Below, in pieces: positions 1 to 8,512 of a DNA stretch of 43,296 bases. This DNA is from Candidatus Geothermincola primus. GTDB taxonomy: Bacteria; Actinomycetota; Geothermincolia; Geothermincolales; Geothermincolaceae. The DNA lies in NCBI GenBank assembly GCA_015711725.1, contig JACVIX010000010.1, forward strand, positions 1-43,296, written 5' to 3'. The notes under the pieces were generated by a model. The model ran no database searches and was not told the origin of the DNA. It saw only the letters and a list, made by a program, of their open reading frames with translations. The translations under genes and the position numbers were made by a program. How positions within the stretch are numbered: the first letter of the stretch is position 1; each line of letters begins with the position of its first letter.

Positions 1-28
1 CCTTGACCCGATCGTGGCTTGCCGCCAC
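1..28 (-). CDS. 5' end of an unidentified gene running off the left edge
   Basis: On the minus strand a GTG codon (26-28) opens a frame that stays open to the edge and reads M-A-A-S-H-D-R-V-K. An AGGAGGGG ribosome binding site lies six bases upstream (about 35-42), which is strong for this window. Only nine codons are visible, so no function can be assigned. Confidence 0.4.
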
Positions 29-318
29 CTATATCCCCTCCTGTAAAAACAGCGTTTCTTCGTTATTAGATAAAATTCTATCCTATTTTTCTTTCATCTC
101 GAATCATTCTCTCCATATTTTTGATATCGGAACTGCTAGAGGCTTCCATATCTTTATCCACGTTACCTAGCATACACGATCGCGATTTCGGGTCCCATCG
201 CCTTTACTTGACTCCCGTGGAGGAGATAGTAGGACAATGAACTTTGTACTCGAAAGCTCTCTTAGCGTCGAGTAAATATCCGCCTTTCCGCCATGCGCTT
301 GACAGAAACGGGTTCCTC
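29..318. other. Intergenic region, AT-rich
   Basis: No convincing gene on either strand. The minus-strand ribosome binding site for the left-edge gene lies just inside. A near-palindrome (GATAAAATTCTATC, 69-82, 12 of 14 positions symmetric) sits about 45 bp upstream of that start and could be an operator. Confidence 0.35.
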
Positions 319-696
319 TTAACTCTGTAGCTCACCGATAAGGGGCAAGCCCAGGTGTCTTAAGAGAAGGTTGACTTGGCTTCTAGCCTTGTCCCGAGGA
401 ACCATCCCTATAGATCCCCCCTTATCGATAACCAATTCCCCAGGCATGAGGCCTAGGGTGAAGATGCGGTTGATCATAGGTATCTTCACCCACGCCTCCA
501 GGCGACAGAAGCCACCCTCCAGGGTTACCTGAAGCATTTGAGGCGCGACCAATATACCCGTGCCTCTCTGATAGAGAATCGAACTCTCCGTCCGCGAAAC
601 CGGCTTATATCCGCTCTGCTGCGCCCAGGAAGCCACGATATCCCACAGATTCGTCGGGGGTTGAAACTCCCGTATGGTCCTGCCTTTGACTTTCAT
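319..696 (-). CDS. Hypothetical protein, about 125 aa
   Basis: I chose the ATG that begins MKVKGRTIREF because AGGAGAAAGGGGG lies just upstream. The frame extends 17 codons further, but that part is basic, low-complexity and has no binding site. The protein is soluble, with no signal peptide or TM segment. It mixes hydrophobic strands and charged residues and has a Trp-rich N-terminal part (LWDIVASWAQ near residues 16-25), suggesting a small alpha/beta domain. I do not recognise the family. No co-directional neighbour is close enough to form an operon. Confidence 0.6.
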   Translation of the reverse strand: MKVKGRTIREFQPPTNLWDIVASWAQQSGYKPVSRTESSILYQRGTGILVAPQMLQVTLEGGFCRLEAWVKIPMINRIFTLGLMPGELVIDKGGSIGMVPRDKARSQVNLLLRHLGLPLIGELQS

Positions 697-940
697 GCAT
701 TCATCCCCCTTTCTCCTACGCTTGCTCTTGACGAACGGGCTGACCAAAAAATATTTACAATACGCAATATTTTACGCCGTCATTTACGCCACACCCCGGC
801 GGTTTGACTCTCCACTGAACCATCTCGAAGCGGGCCTTTTCCGGAGATCGAAACGCCTACGGAAACTTATTTCCCGTGATACCTCAATACCATCCGCATA
901 ACATTTTAACACTTTAGCTAGTAAAAAAGGGTGGACACGA

Positions 941-1116
941 GCGTCATCGCTTTTATACCCTAATCAATGCTTAGATTCACCACCAATCAATGCCAAAGCG
1001 GACTCGCTTATGATATCGCAAATCCGCCTGGAACTTCTTTCTCATGACATTTCATCCATTTTAAACTATACTTTTCAGCCTGTAAAATTTAATGGAAAGC
1101 ATGTATCACCAAGCGG
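941..1116. repeat. Tandem 176-bp direct repeat, copy 1
   Basis: The unit starts GCGTCATCGCTTTTATACCC and ends CATGTATCACCAAGCGG. It recurs almost identically 190 bp downstream. The 3' half can fold: CCATTTTAAA pairs imperfectly with TTTAATGG around a loop containing TTTTCAGCCTG. No open frame spans both copies. An intergenic duplicated element, perhaps a tandem small RNA, is the most that can be said. Confidence 0.8.
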
Positions 1117-1130
1117 GTGAGGAGATGGGC

Positions 1131-1305
1131 GCGTCATCGCTTTTATACCCTAATCAATGCTTAGATTCACCACCAATCATGCAACAGCGGACTCGCTTAT
1201 GATATCACAATTCCGCCTAGAGCTTCTTTCTCATGACATTTCATCCATTTTAAACTATACTTTTCAGCCTGTAAAATTTAATGGAAAGCATGTATCACCA
1301 AGCGG
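1131..1305. repeat. Tandem 175-bp direct repeat, copy 2
   Basis: Second copy of the unit at 941-1116, with about seven substitutions or single-base indels concentrated in the middle. The last ~75 bp are identical. A short third fragment (TTTCAGCCTGTAAA) occurs near 1613-1626, and a diverged piece (GGAAAGCA plus GTAT) near 1515-1530, so the element may once have had more copies. Confidence 0.8.
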
Positions 1306-2088
1306 TTGATAAGAATATCTGGTTAGGGGTAGTCTCAAAGAGCTCCATAAAATCCAATCTCGCTGCTCGCCCGGATGACGTGGGAGTCCTAGCCAAGCGA
1401 TCTGAAACTGCCATGGGAAGGCAACTGGGGAGGCGGGGATTCAGGCAGCAATAACCACGCATATTTTGGGTACCGACCGCTCGTTTACATCCTCCCCGCT
1501 TCCCTTAAGGTGTAACGGAAAGCAAAGTATACAACCTGTCCGACACACCTCAGCGTCTTTATGGCAAACAACCTAGCTAATGGCGATAGTTAACCAACGT
1601 TGGTGCCATTTATTTCAGCCTGTAAACTCTGGGGAGAAAATAAGGCTTGACGCAGGGCATCCTCTCAAGGCTTACCAAGATATCAACGCCTAACACTTGC
1701 TTCCGCGAAAGATCGGCCATTTGCCGAAACCCTAGGGCATCCTCCTTCCGCACGCCATATAGGGGAGTTGTAGCTCTCGGGCAAGGTCGAGGAAACGGGC
1801 TTTTCGGGCTGGAGAGCATTAGTAAAAGAACCTACACCTTCACGAAGATCAGGGCATGGATAAAATTAAACTCATTTAATCTCAACCAAAGTTAGAAATG
1901 TTGAATGATTGGCTTTTCATTAAACCGTCCCCGCGACCTTTAAATTGAACGAAATTTTTTCAGTACAAGATGCTAGCCCCCTTCCATTCTCTAGAAACAT
2001 CGACTTTCGCGCACAACATGGAGGGAAGCAATGAAAAACTCACCTATCGGGCGTGTGGTTGAAACTGCCCCGAATCTATTGTGAAACG
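1306..2088. other. Long intergenic region with no supported gene
   Basis: Two short overlapping frames on opposite strands (about 1610-1895) have no ribosome binding site and no recognisable composition. Fragments of the upstream repeat are present near 1508-1531 and 1605-1627. Nothing else is supported. Confidence 0.4.
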
Positions 2089-3111
2089 TTAATTTTCCAG
2101 AAAAACCCGGTGTCCGCGAAGGAAATGGGCCTCGGGAAATCCTGCCCCTCTCTTTGCCAGGTAGTCTTGGTCAAAGGGATTTTTCATAAACTGTAACTTT
2201 AAGGACTCTTTCCATCCTAAGTTAAGGGGCCAGGTCACCGGCTGGAGGGGAATGGGATAGTCGGTACCCTGAATAATTCTTTCCCGCACCACATCGTCGG
2301 AGAGGATTCGCCTCCGATAAACACCGCGTAGTAAGGCGGTCAAGGCGGCGGTATCCCCGTACAGCCTCTCAAACTGGCGCACCATGGACGCGAAGTGAGG
2401 AAAATATTCCGTTCGGTGGACCCAACCGCTGGTACCACAATGGCCTGCCACCACCTTCAAGCCCACCTCCAAGGGCAGGCGGAGCTTAAAGGGATCGCCC
2501 AAAGACTGGTCCATAACCCTGATGGTATGCTCATACCCGGTATGACTGGAGAGCGTCAGCTCCAATTCACCCATGCGTTCGTAGAACTTCAGGTAACGAC
2601 GGTCGGAGGGGTCGATATTTTGCGAGGGGGGCACCCATTTCACGCACACCGCCCCCGCCGCCGCGCATCGCTCCAGCTCTTCCAGGGCATCGGGGCGGTT
2701 GGGATGAACGCTGACTCCCAGAAGAAATAGGTGGGGATGGCGCCGCACCGCCTCAATAGCCCAGTCGTTGGAGACGATGACATCGGTGCGAGGATCAAGC
2801 TTACCTCGCTCATCATAGACGCCATCCAAGGCAAAGACTAGGGCTTTATCCAAGTGACGCGCCTCCTCGACTAGACGAGCCAACCGATCAACGTAAGCAA
2901 AGTCCAATTCCTCGTCGCTAGCTCGTTGATCCAGCCCCAATACCCGGCGCAACAGCTTCGTCATCGCGCTTCCGCGCTTCCTCTCACTCAGGAAATTGCC
3001 GTGATTCCTTTCATCGAAACCCACCAGATGCACATGAGCGTCGATGCGCAGGACGCCTTTCTCCATCGTCCTCCAAGCCTCCTCCCTCGTATATTCACCG
3101 GGCAATCTCAT
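2089..3111 (-). CDS. Amidohydrolase family (amidohydrolase_2 / ACMSD-like) metal-dependent hydrolase
   Basis: 340 aa, a TIM-barrel amidohydrolase expected to hydrolyse or decarboxylate a small carboxylated or cyclic substrate in the cytoplasm. The metal-site pattern is visible: DAHVH at 24-28 (H26, H28), a lysine in VKW at 158, H190 in SSHTG, H224 in VAGHCG and D284 in QGTDYP. This matches the HxH...H...H...D order of the amidohydrolase_2 family. Length is normal for the family. The start is not certain: ATG at 3111 has a weak AAGG just upstream, whereas ATG at 3066 (MEKGVLRIDAHVHL) has GAGGAGG about 11 bp upstream and removes 15 residues that lie outside the fold. The substrate cannot be read from sequence. 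It is monocistronic and divergent from the flavoprotein at 3521. Confidence 0.85.
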   Translation of the reverse strand: MRLPGEYTREEAWRTMEKGVLRIDAHVHLVGFDERNHGNFLSERKRGSAMTKLLRRVLGLDQRASDEELDFAYVDRLARLVEEARHLDKALVFALDGVYDERGKLDPRTDVIVSNDWAIEAVRRHPHLFLLGVSVHPNRPDALEELERCAAAGAVCVKWVPPSQNIDPSDRRYLKFYERMGELELTLSSHTGYEHTIRVMDQSLGDPFKLRLPLEVGLKVVAGHCGTSGWVHRTEYFPHFASMVRQFERLYGDTAALTALLRGVYRRRILSDDVVRERIIQGTDYPIPLQPVTWPLNLGWKESLKLQFMKNPFDQDYLAKRGAGFPEAHFLRGHRVFLEN

Positions 3112-3235
3112 CCTTAAATCTTCCTTGGTTTAGACGGTCGGGGCATAGCCTGAGAAGCGCCGATTAAATTGTATCCTCAAGTGTCATGAATTGCCATATG
3201 ACGTTCCCATTTTGCTCTGACGATATATAAATTCT

Positions 3236-3259
3236 ACAATATATTTTTATTTATATTGT
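3236..3259. promoter_or_regulatory. Perfect inverted repeat, possible operator
   Basis: Arms ACAATATA and TATATTGT (8 bp, perfect) separated by eight A/T bases, inside an AT-rich stretch between the divergent genes at 3111 and 3521. Position and symmetry fit a shared operator. A hairpin role is less likely because no transcript would end here. The rest of 3112-3520 holds no supported gene. Confidence 0.4.
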
Positions 3260-3520
3260 TTTCGGGCAAAGCACGAGTTTGTTTATTTCAGCCCTCAAAC
3301 ACCGCCAATCGTCGTCCGGATGTCCATCCCCGGTTGTGCCCGGTTGAAACCGTGCGCCTTCCCTTTCCTCGCCTCCTCTTACTGTCCACGCCGGCAATTC
3401 GCGAACCCATCGTCAACTTCTGGATATCATCCCTGTTCGTCTTTGTTCTTGCCGAAATTAACCCACCAACGTGTTAACATAGATACAGCCGCCGAAAGAA
3501 TTCGGAGGAGGTGAGCTGAC

Positions 3521-4873
3521 ATGGCCGAGGAATGCGACGTGCTGGTGGTGGGAGCTGGAACTGCGGGTTGTTACTTCGCCCGGGAGGTAGCGAGGCGGGG
3601 CCACTCCGTGATCTTGCTGGAGCGAGATGAGAGAAACCAAGTAGGCAAACGCTTAGATATCTTTCATATAGACAGCATCAGGTTTCGCCAGTTCGGAATC
3701 GAGGAGCCGACGGAAGGTAGCGCGGAGCTGATAGCCATCCACCCCGAGGGACTGTGCCTCTCCCCTGACGGTAAGATAGCCAAGCCGGTGAAGTACAGTT
3801 TTCACGTGATGAGGCTCACCCCTTTCATCCAACGCCTGCAGCGAGAGGCGGAGGCGGCGGGAGCGCTCTTGGTGGATAATTGCGAGTTCAAGGAGCCTTT
3901 GTTGGAAGGAGGGAGACTTTCGGGCGTGCGGGCTTTTTCCGCTGGAGAGAGCGTGGAATATCGCGCCAGACTGGTAGTGGACGCATCGGGTACCACCGCG
4001 GCGGTGAGAACCTCCTTGCCCCCTGACTTCGGTGTGGAGACCTTCGCGCTGGGACCAGGGGACGTGATGTTCACCGTCCTGCGCTACATCAGGTGGAAGG
4101 ACCCGCAATCCCCTCATCCCCGAGGACTGAACTTCTGGCCTTTCTACAAGGTCTTCTGCAATCCCAGTTACACCGAGGAGGAGGCTATTTTGGGAGTGGG
4201 GCAACCTGAGTCTTTCCAGCGCTCCGAGGAGGTCCTGGAAGAGTTCCTTTCCAAGGTTATCCTGCCTCCATTTGAGATCATAAAAATAGAAAGGGGCATA
4301 ACCCCCTATCGCCGACCACCCCTCTCGCTTGTGGGCGAGGGTTTCCTCTGTCTGGGGGACGCGGCATGCATTACCAAACCCTTCTCCGGGGAGGGAGTTA
4401 CCGCCGCCTGGACCCTCTGTCAAATCGCCGCCGAGGAGGTGCATGTCGCCCTCAAGCACCCCGGGCCTTTGGGCCGGCGATCCCTCTGGAATGTTAACGT
4501 GAGGTACTTCCAGGATCAGGGAGCCAAATTCGCCGAGCTGCTCGCCCAAATCCCTGGCGCGGCGGGTCTAACTTCTGATGAACAGCAATATCTCTTCCGT
4601 AAAGACATCATCTTCAGCAGCCAAGAGCTTGAGGAGATAAATCGGGACTATGGGCTTCGCGTCTCTTTCTCCGGCATGGCTAGGATGGGCGCGCTTCTAG
4701 TCTGGGGAGTGCTCTCCCGCCAATTCTCCCTGAAAAACCTCCGGTCGTTGCTGGGATCCATAGCCATCTCCGGAAAGATAGCCAAACATTATCGCTCCTA
4801 CCCGCGAACCCCGGAGGGGTTCTCCGCTTGGGAAAAAAGAGCCAAGGGGCTGTGGTCGAGGGCCGGATTCTGA
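3521..4873 (+). CDS. FAD-dependent oxidoreductase, geranylgeranyl reductase family
   Basis: 450 aa flavoprotein. The N-terminus is a Rossmann FAD-binding fold with GAGTAG at 11-16 and E34 at the end of the second strand (ILLER), which binds the ribose. The second FAD motif GD is at 279-280 (FLCLGDAACITKPFSGEG), followed by a helix as in geranylgeranyl and archaeal lipid reductases. Members reduce isoprenoid double bonds or act as electron-transfer flavoproteins. Which applies here cannot be told. GGAGGTGAG lies 6 bp before the ATG, giving a secure start. The C-terminal ~100 residues are helical and basic, consistent with membrane-surface attachment. No partner gene adjoins, but another polyene-type flavoprotein lies at 9506-12151. 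Confidence 0.82.
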   Translation: MAEECDVLVVGAGTAGCYFAREVARRGHSVILLERDERNQVGKRLDIFHIDSIRFRQFGIEEPTEGSAELIAIHPEGLCLSPDGKIAKPVKYSFHVMRLTPFIQRLQREAEAAGALLVDNCEFKEPLLEGGRLSGVRAFSAGESVEYRARLVVDASGTTAAVRTSLPPDFGVETFALGPGDVMFTVLRYIRWKDPQSPHPRGLNFWPFYKVFCNPSYTEEEAILGVGQPESFQRSEEVLEEFLSKVILPPFEIIKIERGITPYRRPPLSLVGEGFLCLGDAACITKPFSGEGVTAAWTLCQIAAEEVHVALKHPGPLGRRSLWNVNVRYFQDQGAKFAELLAQIPGAAGLTSDEQQYLFRKDIIFSSQELEEINRDYGLRVSFSGMARMGALLVWGVLSRQFSLKNLRSLLGSIAISGKIAKHYRSYPRTPEGFSAWEKRAKGLWSRAGF

Positions 4874-5382
4874 GGGGAGTTCCAACTCGAATTATCGCAC
4901 AATAATCCCGAAATATATATTTATCAGACCATGGCGAGCTCGATTCTAGTAAAGTTTCAGGATTCCTCATTCAAGAATTAATCAATCTCGAGTTCAAAAC
5001 CGCATCCCGATATCAGGGATTCATTCATATCATCGGAAAGACGGCGAACTTGCCGCAAAGGTAAAATCAACCCATAACATTATTTTCACAATGTAAATTA
5101 TATTATTTAAATCGTCATCGCCATAATTTAATTCTCTAAGATATCCGGCAATGTATTTAGAACGCGCATGTGTTGGGGAGCGGAGTAAGAACAAATCAGG
5201 TGGCAATCGTAAAATAGGCTCAGCCCCATATTCCCCCATTTTACCTATGGGCGTTCGACCTCCGTCTTCCCTGGATCGGAAAGAGGAGGGTATAATGCGC
5301 TGTTCGCGACTCTCCAAGAGGCCAATCTGCCTTCGGTTATCAGGGATTCTCGTTTCGGGCAAGAACTTGGTCGATATTGCGC
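4874..5382. other. Convergent intergenic region
   Basis: Lies between the ends of the flavoprotein gene and the SDR gene. A minus-strand frame covering 5030-5524 overlaps the SDR 3' end, has no binding site and an unnatural composition, so it is not called. A TTTCACAATGTAA sequence (5084-5096) is a weak match to the recurrent TTACATTATGTAA motif. No terminator is obvious. Confidence 0.4.
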
Positions 5383-6198
5383 TCAGAAGGGACGCGATGG
5401 GTCTTTTTTCCAAGCATCCATGGATTTGTCCACCCCGAAGAGGTGAAAGATAGAGTCCAATACTTTGGGGAAGCACAAACCCCTTAAAAAAGCCACCAGA
5501 CGGACGTTTGCCCGGGGCACGCATACTTCGGCTTTATTCTTCTTCACCGCCCTGATTACCGCGTCGGCGATCTTTTGGGGATCCTGCCAGTGGGTGATGA
5601 TGGGCACTTTGCCACCTTCGAACATCCCCGTAGCCACGTAACCGGGGTTGACGATGGTGAAGTTGACCCCGCTTCCCCTAAGCTCCATGCGTATGGAGTC
5701 GGTTATTCCGATGTCGGCGAACTTTGTGGCGCAATAGCCTCCCATCTTGGCGGTTCCCGTCTTCCCCGCCACCGAGCAGATATTCACCACATGGCCGCTT
5801 CCCCGCCTGACCATCTCGGGCACGAAAGCCTGCATCATCCATACGTAGCCTAGGTAGTTGACCTCCATCATACGGCGCACCGACCTCTCCGAGAGATCCA
5901 GCACTGCGTAGCACTCAGTGACCCCCGCGTTATTCACCAGCACGTCCACGGGACCCACTTCCGCCTTGACCTTTTCCGCCAATGCGAAGCAAGCCTCGCG
6001 GTCGGAAACGTCCAAAACATAAGGATATACCTCATAGCCGCGGCTTTTCAGCTCCTCCGCTGATTTATTCAATTCCTCCTCGTCCACGTCGGTCATCACC
6101 ACGATGGAACCCTCGGCGCAGAAATTTGCCGCATGTAGCTTTCCCATCCCCCGCGCGGCACCTGTGACCAGAACCACTTTAGCTCTAAGGTCCTCCAT
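5383..6198 (-). CDS. Short-chain dehydrogenase/reductase (SDR)
   Basis: 271 aa classical SDR. The cofactor motif TGAARGMG is at 12-19, D37 after strand 2 favours NAD(H) over NADP(H), NNAG is at 89-92, and the catalytic Ser-Tyr-Lys are S142, Y155 and K159 (YCATK). NPGYV follows near 184-188. The C-terminal ~50 residues (PKVLDSIFHLFGVDKSM) resemble SDRs that act on lipophilic acyl or sterol-like substrates, but the substrate is unknown. AAGGAGTGGTG precedes the ATG. It is a single gene with an operator-like palindrome 30-46 bp upstream of the start codon. Confidence 0.9.
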   Translation of the reverse strand: MEDLRAKVVLVTGAARGMGKLHAANFCAEGSIVVMTDVDEEELNKSAEELKSRGYEVYPYVLDVSDREACFALAEKVKAEVGPVDVLVNNAGVTECYAVLDLSERSVRRMMEVNYLGYVWMMQAFVPEMVRRGSGHVVNICSVAGKTGTAKMGGYCATKFADIGITDSIRMELRGSGVNFTIVNPGYVATGMFEGGKVPIITHWQDPQKIADAVIRAVKKNKAEVCVPRANVRLVAFLRGLCFPKVLDSIFHLFGVDKSMDAWKKDPSRPF

Positions 6199-6228
6199 GC
6201 GTTCACCACTCCTTCCTTATTCCATGCG

Positions 6229-6245
6229 ATTATCGTTTCGATAAT
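6229..6245 (-). promoter_or_regulatory. 17-bp palindrome upstream of the SDR gene, probable operator
   Basis: Arms ATTATCG and CGATAAT (7 bp, perfect) around TTT. It sits between the SDR ribosome binding site and a TTGACG hexamer further upstream (minus strand), so a bound repressor would block transcription. A TetR-type ligand-responsive regulator is plausible. No such gene adjoins, and the TetR at 13321 has a different candidate site. Confidence 0.5.
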
Positions 6246-6596
6246 GTTCCTATCTTCGCCTGAAGCTGCCAGTCGTCAATTTATTTTTATCCCAAACCCA
6301 TCAATTAAAACCCATATGCGTTTCCAGGCTTTTCAGACGAGGACATTATGATTTGCGGTCATGAGGTATGACGGGAAATTATCGGTTGCTTGAATAATGG
6401 CATATCTCCGAATACCGTATTAGACATAAGCATGACTAAATCACATTTTACGCTATGCAATAGATATTGTCGTCACGATCTTCCCATCGCGGAATCCACG
6501 AGTGATTCGCATATAAAAACGTGAGTGATATTTTCCCGTGGACTAGTTATGGGTGGCGCGAGAATAATAGTTCCAGTCGCACTTACCAAGACAAGG
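6246..6596. other. Intergenic region between SDR and sortase genes
   Basis: AT-rich, no supported gene. A TTGACG hexamer on the minus strand (about 6269-6274) may be the SDR -35 element. No good -10 was found at 17-bp spacing. Confidence 0.3.
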
Positions 6597-7283
6597 CTAT
6601 CTGCTGTGAACCAGATGGCCCTTAATAATGAGGCGGTAGCGGCCGGAGCCGATGGGGTGGCAAGTGATAAGAGTCACCGTGGGGCCAGGGGTGGGATCCA
6701 TCACCCACACGTCATTAGGCGAAACCACCAAGGAGCGATCCACCACGTAGCCATACTCCCTTCCCAGGTTGTCGTAGAGCAAGATCAAGTCCCCGGGCTT
6801 AAGCTCACCCAATCGGTAGAAAGGGCGGGTGAAGGTGGAACGATGGCCAGCGAGCACGCAGTTTCCAGCCTGTCCGGGAAGGGCGGTTTTGCCCAGATGG
6901 CATGGACCGCGGTCCAGGGGAGGCTGGTCGTCCACGTGAGCCATCTGCAGCAGCGCGCTGTCGACGCCCACGCTGGGTATGACGATCCTTCCCACCACCT
7001 CTCCGGAGTAAAAGTTGGAGGTTTTGGAGGGAGGGCCGATCTTTGGGGGTGGAGCCGGCTCGCTCTGAACGGAACTCGCCGGCTGGCTCTCAGCCTTCTG
7101 CTCTGGCTCCGCAGCCTGGGAAGCGGCAGAGGGCGCATCTAAAGTATTGCTGTGAGAGGATTGCGCGAGATAACCCAAACTGGCGATAAAGATAAAGACG
7201 GCAAGCGAAAATACTATGATAAGCTTGGAAACTGGTGAAAATATCTTGTTGTCTCCGCTCGCCACGCTTGTCAGCCGTTCCAT
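6597..7283 (-). CDS. Sortase, class E/D-like transpeptidase
   Basis: 228 aa. Short cytoplasmic N-terminus, one TM segment at about 20-40, a Pro/Ala/Glu/Ser-rich linker (50-90), then the sortase beta-barrel. The catalytic triad is visible: H147 in LAGHRS, C208 in TLITCHP and R215 or R217 in GSGRYRL. The TLxTCxP...R signature and the early N-terminal anchor are typical of class D/E sortases of Gram-positive bacteria, which attach proteins to the cell wall or polymerise pili. No LPXTG-like substrate protein was noticed in the window, so this looks like a housekeeping enzyme. It supports a monoderm host. The start ATG lacks a strong binding site. Confidence 0.88.
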   Translation of the reverse strand: MERLTSVASGDNKIFSPVSKLIIVFSLAVFIFIASLGYLAQSSHSNTLDAPSAASQAAEPEQKAESQPASSVQSEPAPPPKIGPPSKTSNFYSGEVVGRIVIPSVGVDSALLQMAHVDDQPPLDRGPCHLGKTALPGQAGNCVLAGHRSTFTRPFYRLGELKPGDLILLYDNLGREYGYVVDRSLVVSPNDVWVMDPTPGPTVTLITCHPIGSGRYRLIIKGHLVHSR

Positions 7284-7879
7284 TGTTTCCTATGCTTTCC
7301 TCTGTCGCAGCTTCGCTTGCCGTCCTTTTATGTCTCTATTAAAGTAATCGGCAAGCTGCAGCAAATCTTGAAGATAACCGCGAAAAATCGGGGAAAATTT
7401 TCATGACCGCTCTGGAAAAAGAGAGATATCCCAGGAAGGTGATTCGTGAGGAGATAGACGGAACGATCTTTCAAAAAGATCTGTCCTTTCCGCGAATTAC
7501 CATTTAAAGCAAGGCTGTTCGAGAATATGTTTCTTTCAAGAAGGATCTTGCCTGATTTTATCCCAGAAACCTGTAAATCAGGGCGCGAAGGAAGGCGGAT
7601 GAGAACATACCGCATCCCTTGATCTCCCCCCAATGCTGCACGTCGCAAAAGGAAACCGAAAACTCGATAATTATTATTTACATTATGTAATAATAAAGTA
7701 ATCCTCTATTTCACCCTGCGTATAAACATCCAAAAATGTTTAGAATAAAAAAAGATTGTGAATAATATGCTTGTGACATTCGTAATATTTTTATTGAAGA
7801 ATGGCGAACAGAGGACTTCTCCAGGCAAGATCGAAAATTAACGCCTGGGGGCACAGGAATTTCCGAGGAGGGATGAAAG
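7284..7879. other. Intergenic region with recurrent palindrome
   Basis: A minus-strand frame at 7328-7648 has no family resemblance or binding site and is not called. TTACATTATGTAA (7678-7690), flanked by TTATTA and TAATAA, is a near-perfect palindrome repeated elsewhere in the window. Here it lies 190 bp upstream of the ferritin-like gene. Confidence 0.4.
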
Positions 7880-8158
7880 ATGCTCTCGCAGATACCGATG
7901 AACCTGCAGAAGCTGAGTCAGGAGGAGCTGGACCGGGAGATTCTCCGAGCAGGCATTATCGCCGAGCTGGACGCCATCAATCTCTATGAACAGATGGCCT
8001 CCATGACCGAGAACCAGCTTATAAGGAAAGTACTGCTGGAAATCGCCCGGGAGGAGAAGACCCACGTGGGTGAGTTTCAGACCCTGCTGCTCCGACAAGA
8101 CCAAGAACAGGTCCGGGAATTGGAAAAGGGCCGGGAAGAGGTGGAGGAACTATCCTGA
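7880..8158 (+). CDS. Encapsulated-ferritin-like (EncFtn/rubrerythrin superfamily) protein
   Basis: 92 aa, two predicted helices. E29, E59 and H62 (AELDAINLYEQ ... REEKTHVGEF) have the same spacing, 30 and 3 residues, as the E32/E62/H65 iron ligands known in encapsulated ferritins. Such proteins assemble as annular decamers and oxidise Fe(II) at subunit interfaces, usually inside an encapsulin shell. No encapsulin gene is next to it. The C-terminal ~25 residues (REEVEELS and preceding) are highly charged and could hold a targeting tail, but no clear cargo peptide is seen. AGGAGGG lies 8 bp before ATG. Role in iron or peroxide handling is inferred from the ligands. Confidence 0.82.
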   Translation: MLSQIPMNLQKLSQEELDREILRAGIIAELDAINLYEQMASMTENQLIRKVLLEIAREEKTHVGEFQTLLLRQDQEQVRELEKGREEVEELS

Positions 8159-8512
8159 CAATATGCTAGCGTGATGCTCTTCGGTCTTTTACGTTTATTT
8201 ATCATTGAATTTTTCCCATTTATCCATAAGTCTTAAGCTTTTTACCATAAGAAAGTCATTTCGGGAAAAGGGTCATGAAACTTGGTGGAGCTATTTCGCC
8301 TTGGTCTTTCGAGCGAATGATGGCGACATCGTTATCGCTCATGTGAGAAAATTCTCAGGAGATTATAATGGTTTTGACGGGATGGATCTTTAACAGGTTA
8401 TCTCAACGGTTACAATTTCAACTTTCATAGGAAGTTGGCAACTTGTTTAACCGCCAGATCAAATGATAATCGATTAGTCAAAGGAAAATACCGCAAATCG
8501 GGAGAGGTGGAG
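8159..8512. other. Intergenic region, no supported gene
   Basis: A short plus-strand frame (8205-8393, TTG start) lacks a ribosome binding site and recognisable sequence. It includes the leader of the ferredoxin gene at 8513. Confidence 0.35.

Noticed and set aside
1610-1895. Two overlapping short frames on opposite strands
   Set aside because: No ribosome binding site, no family resemblance, and they overlap fragments of the upstream repeat.
3653-4549. 298-codon minus-strand frame
   Set aside because: Fully antisense to the flavoprotein gene, which has FAD motifs and a binding site. The antisense product has no family pattern.
5030-5524. 164-codon minus-strand frame
   Set aside because: Overlaps the SDR 3' end in another frame, with no binding site and no recognisable sequence.
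7328-7648. 106-codon minus-strand frame upstream of the sortase
   Set aside because: Composition is not protein-like and no start signal is present.
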